Below are positions 1 to 5,980 of a DNA stretch of 8,222 nt, in pieces. This DNA is from OFTM382 sp964352615 (lineage in GTDB: Bacteria; Planctomycetota; Phycisphaerae; Phycisphaerales; UBA1924). The position numbers were made by a program, and so were the translations under genes. Position 1 is the stretch's first letter, and each line of letters starts with the position of its first letter. The stretch is from the NCBI GenBank assembly GCA_964352615.1, contig CAYGSG010000097.1, forward strand, positions 1 through 8,222, in the 5' to 3' direction. The notes under the pieces were generated by a model. The model was not told the DNA's origin. It was given only the letters and a program-made list of their open reading frames with translations, and searched no databases.

Positions 1-2
1 CC

Positions 3-302
3 GCCCAGAGCCTGCAGATTCAGGCGCTGGGCGAGGTCCGCTCGCTGCTGGAATCGTCCGAGGGCCACGAACGCCGAGTGGCGGAATCGCTCGACGAGTT
101 CAAGGCCTCGATCGGTGAGGTCGCGACCTCGACGGGCAAGCTCGGGGGGGTGCTCGAGGGCATGGACTCTCGCCAGGCTCGGCGGGAAAACGAACTCAAG
201 GCCGCTATCGAGAGCGGGCAGAAGTGGATGGCCACCGCTGTTGTCCTGGGGCTCGTGTGCCTGGGCATCGTGGTGATCGTCGGCGTGCTCGCGTTCGCCT
301 GA
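3..302 (+). CDS. C-terminal part of a helical, tail-anchored membrane protein (5' end outside window)
   Basis: The frame is open from base 3 with no stop until TGA at 300-302, so the gene very probably begins before the window; the GTG at 78 is only an internal possible start. The visible 99 residues are mostly hydrophilic and heptad-like, rich in Glu, Arg, Ser and Leu, which suggests an amphipathic or coiled-coil helix. They end in one strongly hydrophobic stretch starting at Trp-Met-Ala-Thr-Ala and running to the last residue, so the protein would be anchored in the membrane by its C-terminus with the helical part probably cytoplasmic. No enzymatic motif is visible and I do not recognise the family. 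Function unknown; coding status is fairly secure from the coherent amphipathic-then-hydrophobic pattern. Confidence 0.7.
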   Translation, partial: AQSLQIQALGEVRSLLESSEGHERRVAESLDEFKASIGEVATSTGKLGGVLEGMDSRQARRENELKAAIESGQKWMATAVVLGLVCLGIVVIVGVLAFA

Positions 303-341
303 TCTTTTGGCTGCAATCCGTCCAATCGGCGCCCTGAGGGC

Positions 342-371
342 TTGCCAACCTGACGGGTGCGCCCTGATACT
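342..371 (+). promoter_or_regulatory. Candidate sigma70-type promoter placing the start site at the ATG of the EEP lipoprotein gene
   Basis: TTGCCA at 342-347 matches the -35 consensus at five of six positions, and GATACT at 366-371 matches the -10 consensus at four of six, with an 18-nt spacer. A start site about seven bases after the -10 box would fall at 378, the A of the proposed ATG. No Shine-Dalgarno sequence is seen before that ATG, which fits a leaderless transcript. This is inference from consensus matching alone in a GC-rich genome. Confidence 0.35.
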
Positions 372-377
372 GCTCGC

Positions 378-1892
378 ATGCACCACCTGACCCGATTCGT
401 GGCCGCCGGCTCGGCCCTCGCGTTTGTCGCCCTGTCCGTCCTTCCGATGCCCGGCTGCGCGCCGAGTTCCTCTCGCAGGGTCACCACCGGCGGCGGGTCC
501 GGAGCCACCGCGAGCGACATCGTCATCGATGGCAACTTTCAGGACTGGCCGACGGATGTCGCGGTCGGGAGCGACGAGCACTACATCTACCTGCGCATGA
601 AGGTCGAGCAGAGCAAGGCGGCGTTGCAGGCCGCCGACGAATCGCTCGTAATCTGGCTCGACCTCGACAACAACCCCGCGACCGGGCTTAGGCCGTCGGG
701 CTCGCGCGATCTGAGCGCGCTGGGTGTGGATCTGGCCATCGAGTTCTCGCCCCGCTCGCCCAAGGGCCCGCAGGGCGGCGTGCGGGTCAGCGCGTACAAC
801 GCCTCGGGCGTCGCCAAGGACATCAACCAGTACGACCTCGGGCTGCACTTCGCGCCGAGCTATTCATCAGAGTGGACGGAGCTTCGCTTCGCTCGCCGGA
901 GCGACCTCGTTCCTGCATTGAGTTCGCAGGTCGATGCGGGCGGGGTGTTCGCGCTGTTTGATTCAGCGGGCGAGCTTGCCGGCTGGTCGGACCCGTTCAC
1001 CATCTCGCTCGAAGCGGGCAGCCCCCCGCCGCTATTGCAGGCGGACATCCCCGCCAAGCCAACCGATGCCATCCGCGTGATGAGCTGGAACGCGCTGCGC
1101 GATGCGCCGTCGAAAGACCCCGCTCCGTTCGCCCGCGTGTTCCAGGCGATCAACCCCGACATCGTACTGATCCAGGAATGGGATGCCGACGCGGGTGCCA
1201 TCGAATCGTGGTTCAACCGCGCGATGGGCGCGATGCCCGGTCAGGCGGGCAGCGGAGAGAAATGGACCGTGCGCGATAGCGCCGCGTGGGGCGTGGCGAT
1301 CGCATCGAGGTACCCGATGCAGCCGCTGGGACCGGACTCGCCCGCGCCTGCCGGCGGGGGTCAGCACCCGACACGGTTTGTGGGCGCGCTGGTCGTGACC
1401 CCGCTGGGCGATGTGGCCGCGGGCAGCGTGCACCTCAAGTGCTGCGGCGGAGCGGGCACCCGCGAGGACCAGACCCGCAGGTCCGAGGCGTTCTTGATCA
1501 ACGACCTGTTCAGCGAGGCCGCCGACCTGAGCGCGCCGGGCGCGATCCGCGTGATCGGTGGCGATCTGAACCTTGTGGGCTCGCGCGAGCCGCTGGACGC
1601 GCTGCGCACCGGGCTCGATGAGAACGGCAAGAACATGGCCATCGCCGACGCCTGGGTGCTGGGCGATCCGATCCTGGCGACCTGGGGCCACCCCAACAGC
1701 CAGTACAGCGCGGGCAGGCTCGACTGGGTGCTCTTTGGCGACGAGAACGCCGACCTGATGCAGGCGTTCGTGCTGGATACTTCCAAGCTGAGCGATGCCT
1801 CGCTGGCGCGATCGGGGCTGGATCGGGGCGACACCAACGCGAGCGACCACAACCCGGTGGTGGTTGACCTCAAGCCCTCGATGGGCTGGTGA
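378..1892 (+). CDS. Lipoprotein with CBM9-like N-terminal domain and endonuclease/exonuclease/phosphatase (EEP) domain
   Basis: A 504-residue protein if started at ATG 378; the frame also allows GTG 357, but ATG 378 puts the hydrophobic signal directly at the N-terminus. The signal ends in Met-Pro-Gly-Cys27, a slightly atypical lipobox, so export and lipid anchoring are likely. A Ser/Gly-rich linker follows. Residues about 48-210 begin Ile-Asp-Gly-Asn...Asp-Trp, as in CBM9/DOMON-like beta-sandwich domains. From about residue 232 comes an EEP phosphoesterase domain with the full set of expected residues: Asn238 (SWN), Glu267 (QEW), His352 (VHLK), Asp396 and Asn398 (GGDLN), Asp449 (LDW) and the Asp490-His491 pair (SDHNP). 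Members of this fold cleave DNA, RNA, phosphoinositides or sphingomyelin with a divalent metal; the substrate here cannot be read from sequence. Extracytoplasmic phosphodiesterase or nuclease activity is the inference. It converges with rnc. Confidence 0.88.
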   Translation: MHHLTRFVAAGSALAFVALSVLPMPGCAPSSSRRVTTGGGSGATASDIVIDGNFQDWPTDVAVGSDEHYIYLRMKVEQSKAALQAADESLVIWLDLDNNPATGLRPSGSRDLSALGVDLAIEFSPRSPKGPQGGVRVSAYNASGVAKDINQYDLGLHFAPSYSSEWTELRFARRSDLVPALSSQVDAGGVFALFDSAGELAGWSDPFTISLEAGSPPPLLQADIPAKPTDAIRVMSWNALRDAPSKDPAPFARVFQAINPDIVLIQEWDADAGAIESWFNRAMGAMPGQAGSGEKWTVRDSAAWGVAIASRYPMQPLGPDSPAPAGGGQHPTRFVGALVVTPLGDVAAGSVHLKCCGGAGTREDQTRRSEAFLINDLFSEAADLSAPGAIRVIGGDLNLVGSREPLDALRTGLDENGKNMAIADAWVLGDPILATWGHPNSQYSAGRLDWVLFGDENADLMQAFVLDTSKLSDASLARSGLDRGDTNASDHNPVVVDLKPSMGW

Positions 1893-1929
1893 CCGGCTCG
1901 ATCAACCAGCTATGACATGGGCCGGTCAC
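1889..1929. terminator. Inverted repeat between convergent genes, possible bidirectional terminator
   Basis: GTGACCGGC at 1889-1897 is exactly complementary to GCCGGTCAC at 1921-1929, giving a 9-bp stem with a 23-nt loop. The left arm contains the TGA stop of the EEP lipoprotein gene and the right arm ends nine bases from the stop of rnc, so the hairpin fills most of the gap between the two convergent genes. Neither side has a T-run, so a simple intrinsic terminator is not shown. A competing 6-bp pairing, GCTGGT 1885-1890 with ACCAGC 1905-1910, uses part of the same left arm. Confidence 0.4.
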
Positions 1930-1937
1930 TTGGCTCG

Positions 1938-2708
1938 TCAGTGGATTTCGTCAGTGGGTTCATAACCATCGGCCATCAGGTGCTGGCCGTCGTCGGTCTT
2001 GTGGATCACACCAAGCTCAACGAGCGCATGGATCGCTGCTCGCTGCTCGGCTTGCTTTTTCGTCTGGCCCCACGCGGGCTCGAACCGTCGGTCGGCGAGT
2101 TCCACACACACCTGGAACGCTTTGGCGTGGTCGGGGCCTTTCTCATCGAGCGAGCGGTAGGTGGGCGCGCACTCGAAGTCGCGCTGGGCGTGCTGCTGGA
2201 GCAGCGACTTGAAATTCTGATGATGGCCGCTCTCGGCGGCATGGCAGATGTGCGGCTCGATCAGCGGCACGAGAACCTTCGCCGTCGCCTCGTAGCCCGC
2301 GTCCAAAAACACCGCCCCCACCACCGCCTCCAGTACCGCTGCCACCAATGACGAAGGCACCTGGTCCTGCGTCAGCATCCCCTTGCCGAGCTTGAGGTGT
2401 TCCTCTAGGCCCATCTCCTGCGTGATCCGTGCGCACGTTCGCCGCGAGACCGCAGCGGACTTGATCTTGGTCATGTCGCCTTCGAGCATGTCCGGGTACA
2501 GCTCGAAGATTCGGCTGCACACGATCGAGCCGAGCACCGCATCGCCCAGGAACTCGAGCCGCTCGTTGGACTCGAGCCGGTGGTCGGTGTTCGAGGCATG
2601 GATGAACGCGAGTTCGAGCAGCGACGGGTCGGCGAACCGGTGCCCTATGAGCCGTTCGATCTCGGATCTGGTCGTTTCGTCCACGGCTTCAAGGCCCTCT
2701 GAATCCAA
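1938..2708 (-). CDS. rnc: Ribonuclease III
   Basis: A 256-residue protein of normal length for bacterial RNase III, the double-strand-specific endoribonuclease that processes rRNA precursors and some mRNAs in the cytoplasm. Residues about 12-155 form the catalytic domain, with the signature NERLEFLGDA at 48-57 supplying Glu49, Glu52 and Asp56. Residues about 164-232 form a double-stranded RNA-binding domain with GPDHAKAF (191-198) and GQTKKQAEQRAA (214-225). Glu127, the second-half metal ligand, is present. Three residues before it, where the family normally has Asp (LADxxEA; Asp114 in E. coli, Asp107 in Aquifex), this protein reads Ala124. The start shown is TTG at 2706-2708 with no clear ribosome binding site; GTG at codon 9 is an alternative. 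The gene stands alone, divergent from rpmH, rather than with era or acpP. Confidence 0.95.
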   Translation of the reverse strand: MDSEGLEAVDETTRSEIERLIGHRFADPSLLELAFIHASNTDHRLESNERLEFLGDAVLGSIVCSRIFELYPDMLEGDMTKIKSAAVSRRTCARITQEMGLEEHLKLGKGMLTQDQVPSSLVAAVLEAVVGAVFLDAGYEATAKVLVPLIEPHICHAAESGHHQNFKSLLQQHAQRDFECAPTYRSLDEKGPDHAKAFQVCVELADRRFEPAWGQTKKQAEQRAAIHALVELGVIHKTDDGQHLMADGYEPTDEIH

Positions 2709-2885
2709 ATGCGCGGTCCGCGAGAGCGGGTACTTCGGCCCGTGGGGCCGATTGGATCATGCGCTGGTAGAAGAACCACTCTATCCGTGGGCTGGCGGGG
2801 TGAATGGGAGGCGAACCAAGGGGCTTCGCTCGCGAGGATTCTCGGACGGTCTTCGGCGGCATGGCAACCAGCATGATCGGCTGGC
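2709..2885. other. Intergenic region between divergent rnc and rpmH
   Basis: About 230 nt separate the start of rnc from the start of rpmH. The right end holds the rpmH promoter and ribosome binding site, listed separately. On the rnc side there is a compact hairpin, TCGGCCC 2735-2741 paired with GGGCCGA 2745-2751 around a GTG loop, which would lie in the rnc leader if transcription starts further upstream. I find no convincing rnc promoter by eye and no tRNA or other RNA gene. Open frames crossing this stretch look like chance frames in GC-rich DNA. Confidence 0.5.
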
Positions 2886-2914
2886 TCGACTCGGCTGGGC
2901 GCGGAGGCTATCGT
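2886..2914 (+). promoter_or_regulatory. Candidate promoter of rpmH
   Basis: TCGACT at 2886-2891 (four of six to TTGACA) and TATCGT at 2909-2914 (four of six to TATAAT) are separated by the ideal 17 nt. Transcription would begin near 2921, giving a leader of about 19 nt that contains the AGGAG ribosome binding site. Position and spacing are good; the boxes themselves are only moderate. Confidence 0.45.
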
Positions 2915-2927
2915 ATGAGCCCAAGTC

Positions 2928-2932
2928 AGGAG
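2928..2932 (+). promoter_or_regulatory. Ribosome binding site of rpmH
   Basis: AGGAG lies 7 nt before ATG 2940 and 13 nt before the second in-frame ATG at 2946. The spacing favours ATG 2940 as the start of bL34. Confidence 0.75.
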
Positions 2933-2939
2933 ACCCCCG

Positions 2940-3089
2940 ATGGCCATGCACTACCCCCGCCGAGTCAGCCGAATCAAGCGCAAGCGGTCCATCGGCTTCC
3001 TGTCTCGCATGAGAACCAAGAGCGGCCGCAAGATCATCAACGCCAAGCGCCGCAAGGGTGTCCGCGATCTGAACGCCGCCGAGAGATAG
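2940..3089 (+). CDS. rpmH: 50S ribosomal protein L34 (bL34)
   Basis: A 49-residue, very basic protein. The body reads as bL34: an N-terminal HYPRRVSRIKRKR segment, then IGFLSRMRTKSGRKII, matching the family pattern G-F-x-x-R-M-x-T-K-x-G-R, then an Arg/Lys-rich stretch NAKRRKGVRDL. bL34 is a structural component of the large ribosomal subunit that binds 23S rRNA. The length is close to the usual 44-50 residues. AGGAG seven bases upstream supports ATG 2940; ATG 2946 is the alternative. In most bacteria rpmH is followed by rnpA, yidC and their neighbours; here the next gene is on the opposite strand and only 60 nt separate the two stop codons, too little for rnpA. The gene is easily missed because it is shorter than common length cut-offs. 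Confidence 0.95.
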   Translation: MAMHYPRRVSRIKRKRSIGFLSRMRTKSGRKIINAKRRKGVRDLNAAER

Positions 3090-3149
3090 CGCTGCGGGCC
3101 GGTGTCTTCTTCGCGCTGAGCCTCCGTGCCAAGACACGCTTCCAACCAA

Positions 3150-4382
3150 CTACTCGTACTCCAGATGGTCGATCAATCGGCCCTGCTTGTCGCGTGACCA
3201 TGTCAGGCGGATGCGTGGCCAAACGCCTACAGCGCTCACGCTCGGCGGCAGGTCCGCGCTGCCCGACCGAATCAGCTCAAGCTGGGCGGGCCTAGGCATC
3301 TGACGGCTGGCTTCGGGGCCGGGGAAGTACCGCGGGTCATCGGCCCGGCGGACGACGCTTACGCCGTGGCCTGTGCTGGTGGTGCTGAAGTTTGCTCGAA
3401 TGAGCAGCTCGCCCAGCTCCTTGTAGGTCTTGGGCATCAATTCGGGGTGGTTGGCGTGCAGCCATCGGAGCGCCTCTGCTGCGAAGAGCACGCGGTCGCG
3501 GGTCGTGCTGAACGCATCTGGCTCAAGACTGGAACCGATCGTGGTGAGCCACCGCTGCTCGTAGCTCGCCAGCCCTGACGAACCGAAAGCGACCTTCAAA
3601 GCATCGTTGTACGTCGAGCCCTGCGCCATCAGGGCCAGCAGCCGATCGAACCTTCTGCGCGTCGCGTCTCCGTCGCCATGCCGAAGGAAGTAGACGACGG
3701 ACCAGGCCTGCTCGTACTGGGTCCGTGCATCGCCCCTGCGGAGCGCTTGCGACCAGGCCTGTCCGTCGAGGCGGGTCAGCTCGCCGAGCGAGAGCAGCTT
3801 GTCCTGCTGCTGTGCTTGGCGCAGGTGGTCGAGCCTGGTGGCGGGCACGAGGCCCGCGGTGAATCGGCCACGCCGAACGAGCGCGTCTCCGAAGTACTCG
3901 GCCAGCCCTTCGTTGAGCCATGTCGGCAGGCCAGCCCCAAACGCCGCGTGCGCGAACTGATGGAAGCCCTCGTGCTGCACCACCTGCATGGTGCGTGTGC
4001 GGGGCGTGTCGCCCAGCGGGATCGCCAGGGCTGCACCGGATGGCGTGGAGTAGTACATGCCGCCGCTGCCACGCCCGTTGAGCCCGACCGACGACAGATG
4101 CTTGTGGTACCCCCGGTCGTCGGCGAACAGGTACATCATCGGTCGGCCCGAGCCCACCCGCGAGCCAACGCCAAGCTCTTGGCGGTAGCCGTCGAGCGTG
4201 TGGTCCAGATGGGCTGCGATCGCCTGCACGGTCTCGCGGTCAGCATCGGAGCGGACATCCAGCTTGGTCGTGCGATAAGCCACGAGCTTGTCTTGAGCGG
4301 CTGCGGTGGCCACACCCGTCCCTAGAACCGCCCCGATGACAGCCCATGCGACGAGCGTGCTATGGAATCTCAGTAGATGCAT
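3150..4382 (-). CDS. Secreted DUF1570 / gluzincin metalloprotease-like protein
   Basis: A 410-residue protein from ATG 4382. A longer frame reaches 4451, but it would run into the terminator of the upstream gene and would bury the signal peptide, so ATG 4382 is preferred. Residues 1-29 are a signal peptide (hydrophobic core, then Ala-Ala-Ala before Gln30). The zinc-protease signature HEGFH is at 137-141, and about 16 residues later Trp-Leu-Asn-Glu-Gly-Leu-Ala-Glu-Tyr-Phe begins at 155, with Glu158 the expected third zinc ligand. This arrangement is that of the gluzincin group, to which DUF1570/peptidase MA-like proteins belong; such proteins are abundant in planctomycetes. The C-terminal 200 residues lack recognisable motifs. 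Proteolysis in the periplasm or outside is likely from the intact active site; the substrate is unknown. No clear ribosome binding site is visible. Confidence 0.85.
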   Translation of the reverse strand: MHLLRFHSTLVAWAVIGAVLGTGVATAAAQDKLVAYRTTKLDVRSDADRETVQAIAAHLDHTLDGYRQELGVGSRVGSGRPMMYLFADDRGYHKHLSSVGLNGRGSGGMYYSTPSGAALAIPLGDTPRTRTMQVVQHEGFHQFAHAAFGAGLPTWLNEGLAEYFGDALVRRGRFTAGLVPATRLDHLRQAQQQDKLLSLGELTRLDGQAWSQALRRGDARTQYEQAWSVVYFLRHGDGDATRRRFDRLLALMAQGSTYNDALKVAFGSSGLASYEQRWLTTIGSSLEPDAFSTTRDRVLFAAEALRWLHANHPELMPKTYKELGELLIRANFSTTSTGHGVSVVRRADDPRYFPGPEASRQMPRPAQLELIRSGSADLPPSVSAVGVWPRIRLTWSRDKQGRLIDHLEYE

Positions 4383-4443
4383 CCAGGCAGTGTGACGAAA
4401 CTCGGCGCTGCGTGCACGGGAGCAGCGGGCGCCGCGTCGATGG

Positions 4444-4476
4444 AAAAACAACAGCCCCGGCCGAAGCCGGGGCTGT
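4444..4476 (-). terminator. Intrinsic terminator with UUCG tetraloop
   Basis: Read on the minus strand, an 11-bp perfect stem (ACAGCCCCGGC with its complement, 4451-4461 and 4466-4476) closes on a C(UUCG)G tetraloop, an especially stable RNA loop. It is followed by TG and five T (4444-4448). It lies 41 nt past the stop codon of the PEP-CTERM-like gene and upstream of the DUF1570 start, so it should separate those two transcripts. Confidence 0.9.
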
Positions 4477-4517
4477 GTTGAGTCATGATGCTTTGGATCC
4501 CGAAGGATCGTCAGGCA

Positions 4518-5051
4518 TTAGCGGCGACGGCGAGCCGCGGCCAGACCACCGAGACCGAGGACAGCAGCGCTGGCCGGGGTCGGGATGACCTCGATGGTGA
4601 CGCGACCGGAAGCCTGGGTCGCGGCCGTGCCAACTTCGGTAAGCGTACCGGTGAAGACGTTGAGGCCGCTCAGGTCGATGGTGTAGACACCTTCAGCAGC
4701 GGCCGACCAGCTGTACTGGAACAGGTCGCCTGACGCATCGATCGCGAGCAGGTTGGTGCCGGGGGTGGGGAACTGGGTGTAGCGGGCGCCTTCGATGGAA
4801 CCGCCGTTGACAACACCGACGTTGCCGAAGCTGAGGGGCACGAGCCAAGCGCCAGCGGTAGCGGCGCCGCCGCTAGCCGTGAAGTCGAACACGCCGCCAG
4901 CGAGGACGCGGGCGCCGTCGTTGTAGCTCATGGTGATGGTGACGGAATCACCGGGGTTGACGGAGTTCGACGAGGCGGACAGAGCGAAGCCCTGACCGAA
5001 AGCCGAACCAGCGATACCAGCGACAGCGATCATTGCGATAGTGCGGGTCAT
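4518..5051 (-). CDS. Secreted protein with PEP-CTERM-like C-terminal sorting signal
   Basis: A 177-residue protein. Residues 1-19 are a signal peptide with a likely cut after Ala-Phe-Gly19. The middle is rich in Gly, Ala, Ser, Thr and Val and looks all-beta; it opens with a Val-Asn-Pro-Gly-Asp-Ser-Val-Thr segment (about 31-38), resembling the cohesin-like or Ig-like beta-sandwiches often seen in planctomycete exported proteins. The C-terminus (155-177) is a sorting tail: Pro-Thr-Pro-Ala, a short hydrophobic Leu-Gly-Leu-Gly-Gly-Leu helix, then Arg-Arg-Arg-Arg. This is the PEP-CTERM architecture with PTP in place of the usual PEP; known members are processed by an exosortase and released to the surface or envelope. 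ATG 5051 is supported by GGAG nine bases upstream. A strong terminator follows. The specific role is unknown. Confidence 0.88.
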   Translation of the reverse strand: MTRTIAMIAVAGIAGSAFGQGFALSASSNSVNPGDSVTITMSYNDGARVLAGGVFDFTASGGAATAGAWLVPLSFGNVGVVNGGSIEGARYTQFPTPGTNLLAIDASGDLFQYSWSAAAEGVYTIDLSGLNVFTGTLTEVGTAATQASGRVTIEVIPTPASAAVLGLGGLAAARRRR

Positions 5052-5060
5052 TGTACCGAT

Positions 5061-5064
5061 CTCC
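5061..5064 (-). promoter_or_regulatory. Ribosome binding site of the PEP-CTERM-like gene
   Basis: On the minus strand GGAG (within CTGGAGAT) lies 9 nt before ATG 5051, fixing that start. Confidence 0.7.
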
Positions 5065-5253
5065 AGATAAAAAGAAACTTACTACTCTCCTCGCGATAGC
5101 CGGGAGCGGGACTCTCCCTCCACACCGGCCGCACAACACGAACGAGGTCTTACGACAAGATGCGCGCGCCCGCGTCGATGTCCACCAATCTTCAAAGCAG
5201 AACGAGGATTCTTTTTCAGTCCTTGATGCCCCGAGATCAAAAACGCCCACAGA

Positions 5254-5269
5254 ACCCCCTGTTGGGGGT
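5254..5269 (-). other. Short hairpin in the leader of the PEP-CTERM-like gene
   Basis: On the minus strand ACCCCC, AACA and GGGGGT form a 6-bp stem with a 4-nt loop, starting a few bases after the predicted transcription start. Five T occur about ten bases beyond it (5239-5243). That spacing is too long for a classical terminator, so it may protect the 5' end, weakly terminate nuoB transcription, or have no function. Confidence 0.4.
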
Positions 5270-5279
5270 CTAAAACATG

Positions 5280-5309
5280 ATTATAGGACTTGGAAGGCGA
5301 TTTTCAGAA
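5280..5309 (-). promoter_or_regulatory. Candidate promoter of the PEP-CTERM-like gene
   Basis: A perfect TATAAT lies on the minus strand at 5280-5285, in a locally AT-rich patch unusual for this window. The best -35 is TTCTGA (5304-5309, three of six) with an 18-nt spacer. Transcription would begin near 5273, giving a leader of roughly 220 nt before ATG 5051. The -10 box is convincing and the -35 is weak. The 283-nt gap after nuoB holds this promoter, the leader hairpin and the ribosome binding site; I see no small gene in it. Confidence 0.55.
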
Positions 5310-5334
5310 GGCGCAAATTGGGCCATTGAACCGC

Positions 5335-5901
5335 TTATGTCCGCCCGACACCCACCGGCTGGGGAGTCTGGATGTGCGTCGGCTGCACCGCGATGCCGAG
5401 CGGCACGCGCCGGCCGCCCGGACCACTAGGGGGAAGCCCCTGCTCGTCGATGTGCCGCTGGATCGCCATCACGCCCTCGATGAGCATTTCGGGCCTCGGG
5501 GGGCATCCAGGGATGTAGACATCAACCGGGATGAACTGGTCGCAGCCCTGCACGGTGGCGTAGGTATCGAACACGCCGCCGGTCGAGGCGCACGCCCCCA
5601 TCGAGATCACCCATTTGGGTTCGGTCATCTGGGCGTAGATCCGTTGGAGCACGGGCAGCATCTTGATACCGATCCGGCCCGCGACAATCAGCAGGTCGCT
5701 CTGCCGAGGGCTGAACCGCATGACCTCCGCCCCGAATCGAGCCAGATCGTACCGGCTGCACGCCGTGGCCATCAGCTCGATGCCGCAGCAAGCGGTCGCA
5801 AACGGGATCGGCCAGATCGAGCTTCGGCGGGACCAGTTGATGACCCGCTGGAGCTGGGTGGTCAGGACTGTATCGGTCGGTAGTGCTGCTTCGATGCCCA
5901 T
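5335..5901 (-). CDS. nuoB: NADH-quinone oxidoreductase subunit B
   Basis: A 188-residue protein from ATG 5901; a GTG at 5922 is in frame, but GGGAGG seven bases before ATG 5901 decides the start. NuoB is the peripheral-arm subunit of respiratory complex I that carries the [4Fe-4S] cluster N2 and passes electrons to quinone at the cytoplasmic face of the membrane. The four cluster ligands are present: Cys38-Cys39 (CCGIE), Cys104 (GACAS) and Cys133 (PGCPP). Their spacing (65 and 29 residues between the second, third and fourth) equals that of E. coli NuoB. The conserved blocks SRYDLARFG, SPRQSD, EPKWVISMG and IPVDVYIPGCPPRPE are all visible. Length is normal. No other nuo gene is in the window; the upstream neighbour, 79 nt away, encodes an ACT-domain protein, and a 283-nt gap follows. 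Confidence 0.96.
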   Translation of the reverse strand: MGIEAALPTDTVLTTQLQRVINWSRRSSIWPIPFATACCGIELMATACSRYDLARFGAEVMRFSPRQSDLLIVAGRIGIKMLPVLQRIYAQMTEPKWVISMGACASTGGVFDTYATVQGCDQFIPVDVYIPGCPPRPEMLIEGVMAIQRHIDEQGLPPSGPGGRRVPLGIAVQPTHIQTPQPVGVGRT

Positions 5902-5908
5902 CGGTCCG

Positions 5909-5914
5909 CCTCCC
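5909..5914 (-). promoter_or_regulatory. Ribosome binding site of nuoB
   Basis: GGGAGG on the minus strand, 7 nt before ATG 5901. It would fall inside the coding region if GTG 5922 were used, so it argues for the shorter 188-residue form. Confidence 0.75.
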
Positions 5915-5980
5915 AAACTCACCTGCTGCCCGCGTTCGCATTCGAGCCAAGAGACTGTAGCGATTCAAACCCGCCCAGGT

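Noticed and set aside
328..346. GCCC-TGA-GGGC hairpin after the first gene as a terminator
   Set aside because: Only four base pairs, extended by a bulged outer GGC/GCC, and no T-run follows.
1032..1850. Long minus-strand open frame (272 codons) opposite the EEP gene
   Set aside because: It lies wholly antisense to a gene with a complete active-site motif set, has Arg/Ala/His-rich composition typical of mirror frames in GC-rich DNA, and shows no domain.
3088..3117. AGCGC / GCGCT repeat after rpmH as a terminator
   Set aside because: Five base pairs around a 20-nt loop and no T-run; well within chance.
3090..3149. A short rnpA gene expected after rpmH
   Set aside because: Only 60 nt are free and no basic frame of suitable length exists on the plus strand.
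2804..3295. Plus-strand open frame (163 codons) overlapping rpmH and the 3' end of the DUF1570 gene
   Set aside because: It covers bL34 in another frame and runs antisense into the DUF1570 gene; the translation is Pro/Gln/Arg-rich and featureless.
5290..5883. Plus-strand open frame (197 codons) opposite nuoB
   Set aside because: Antisense to an unmistakable NuoB; no recognisable motif.
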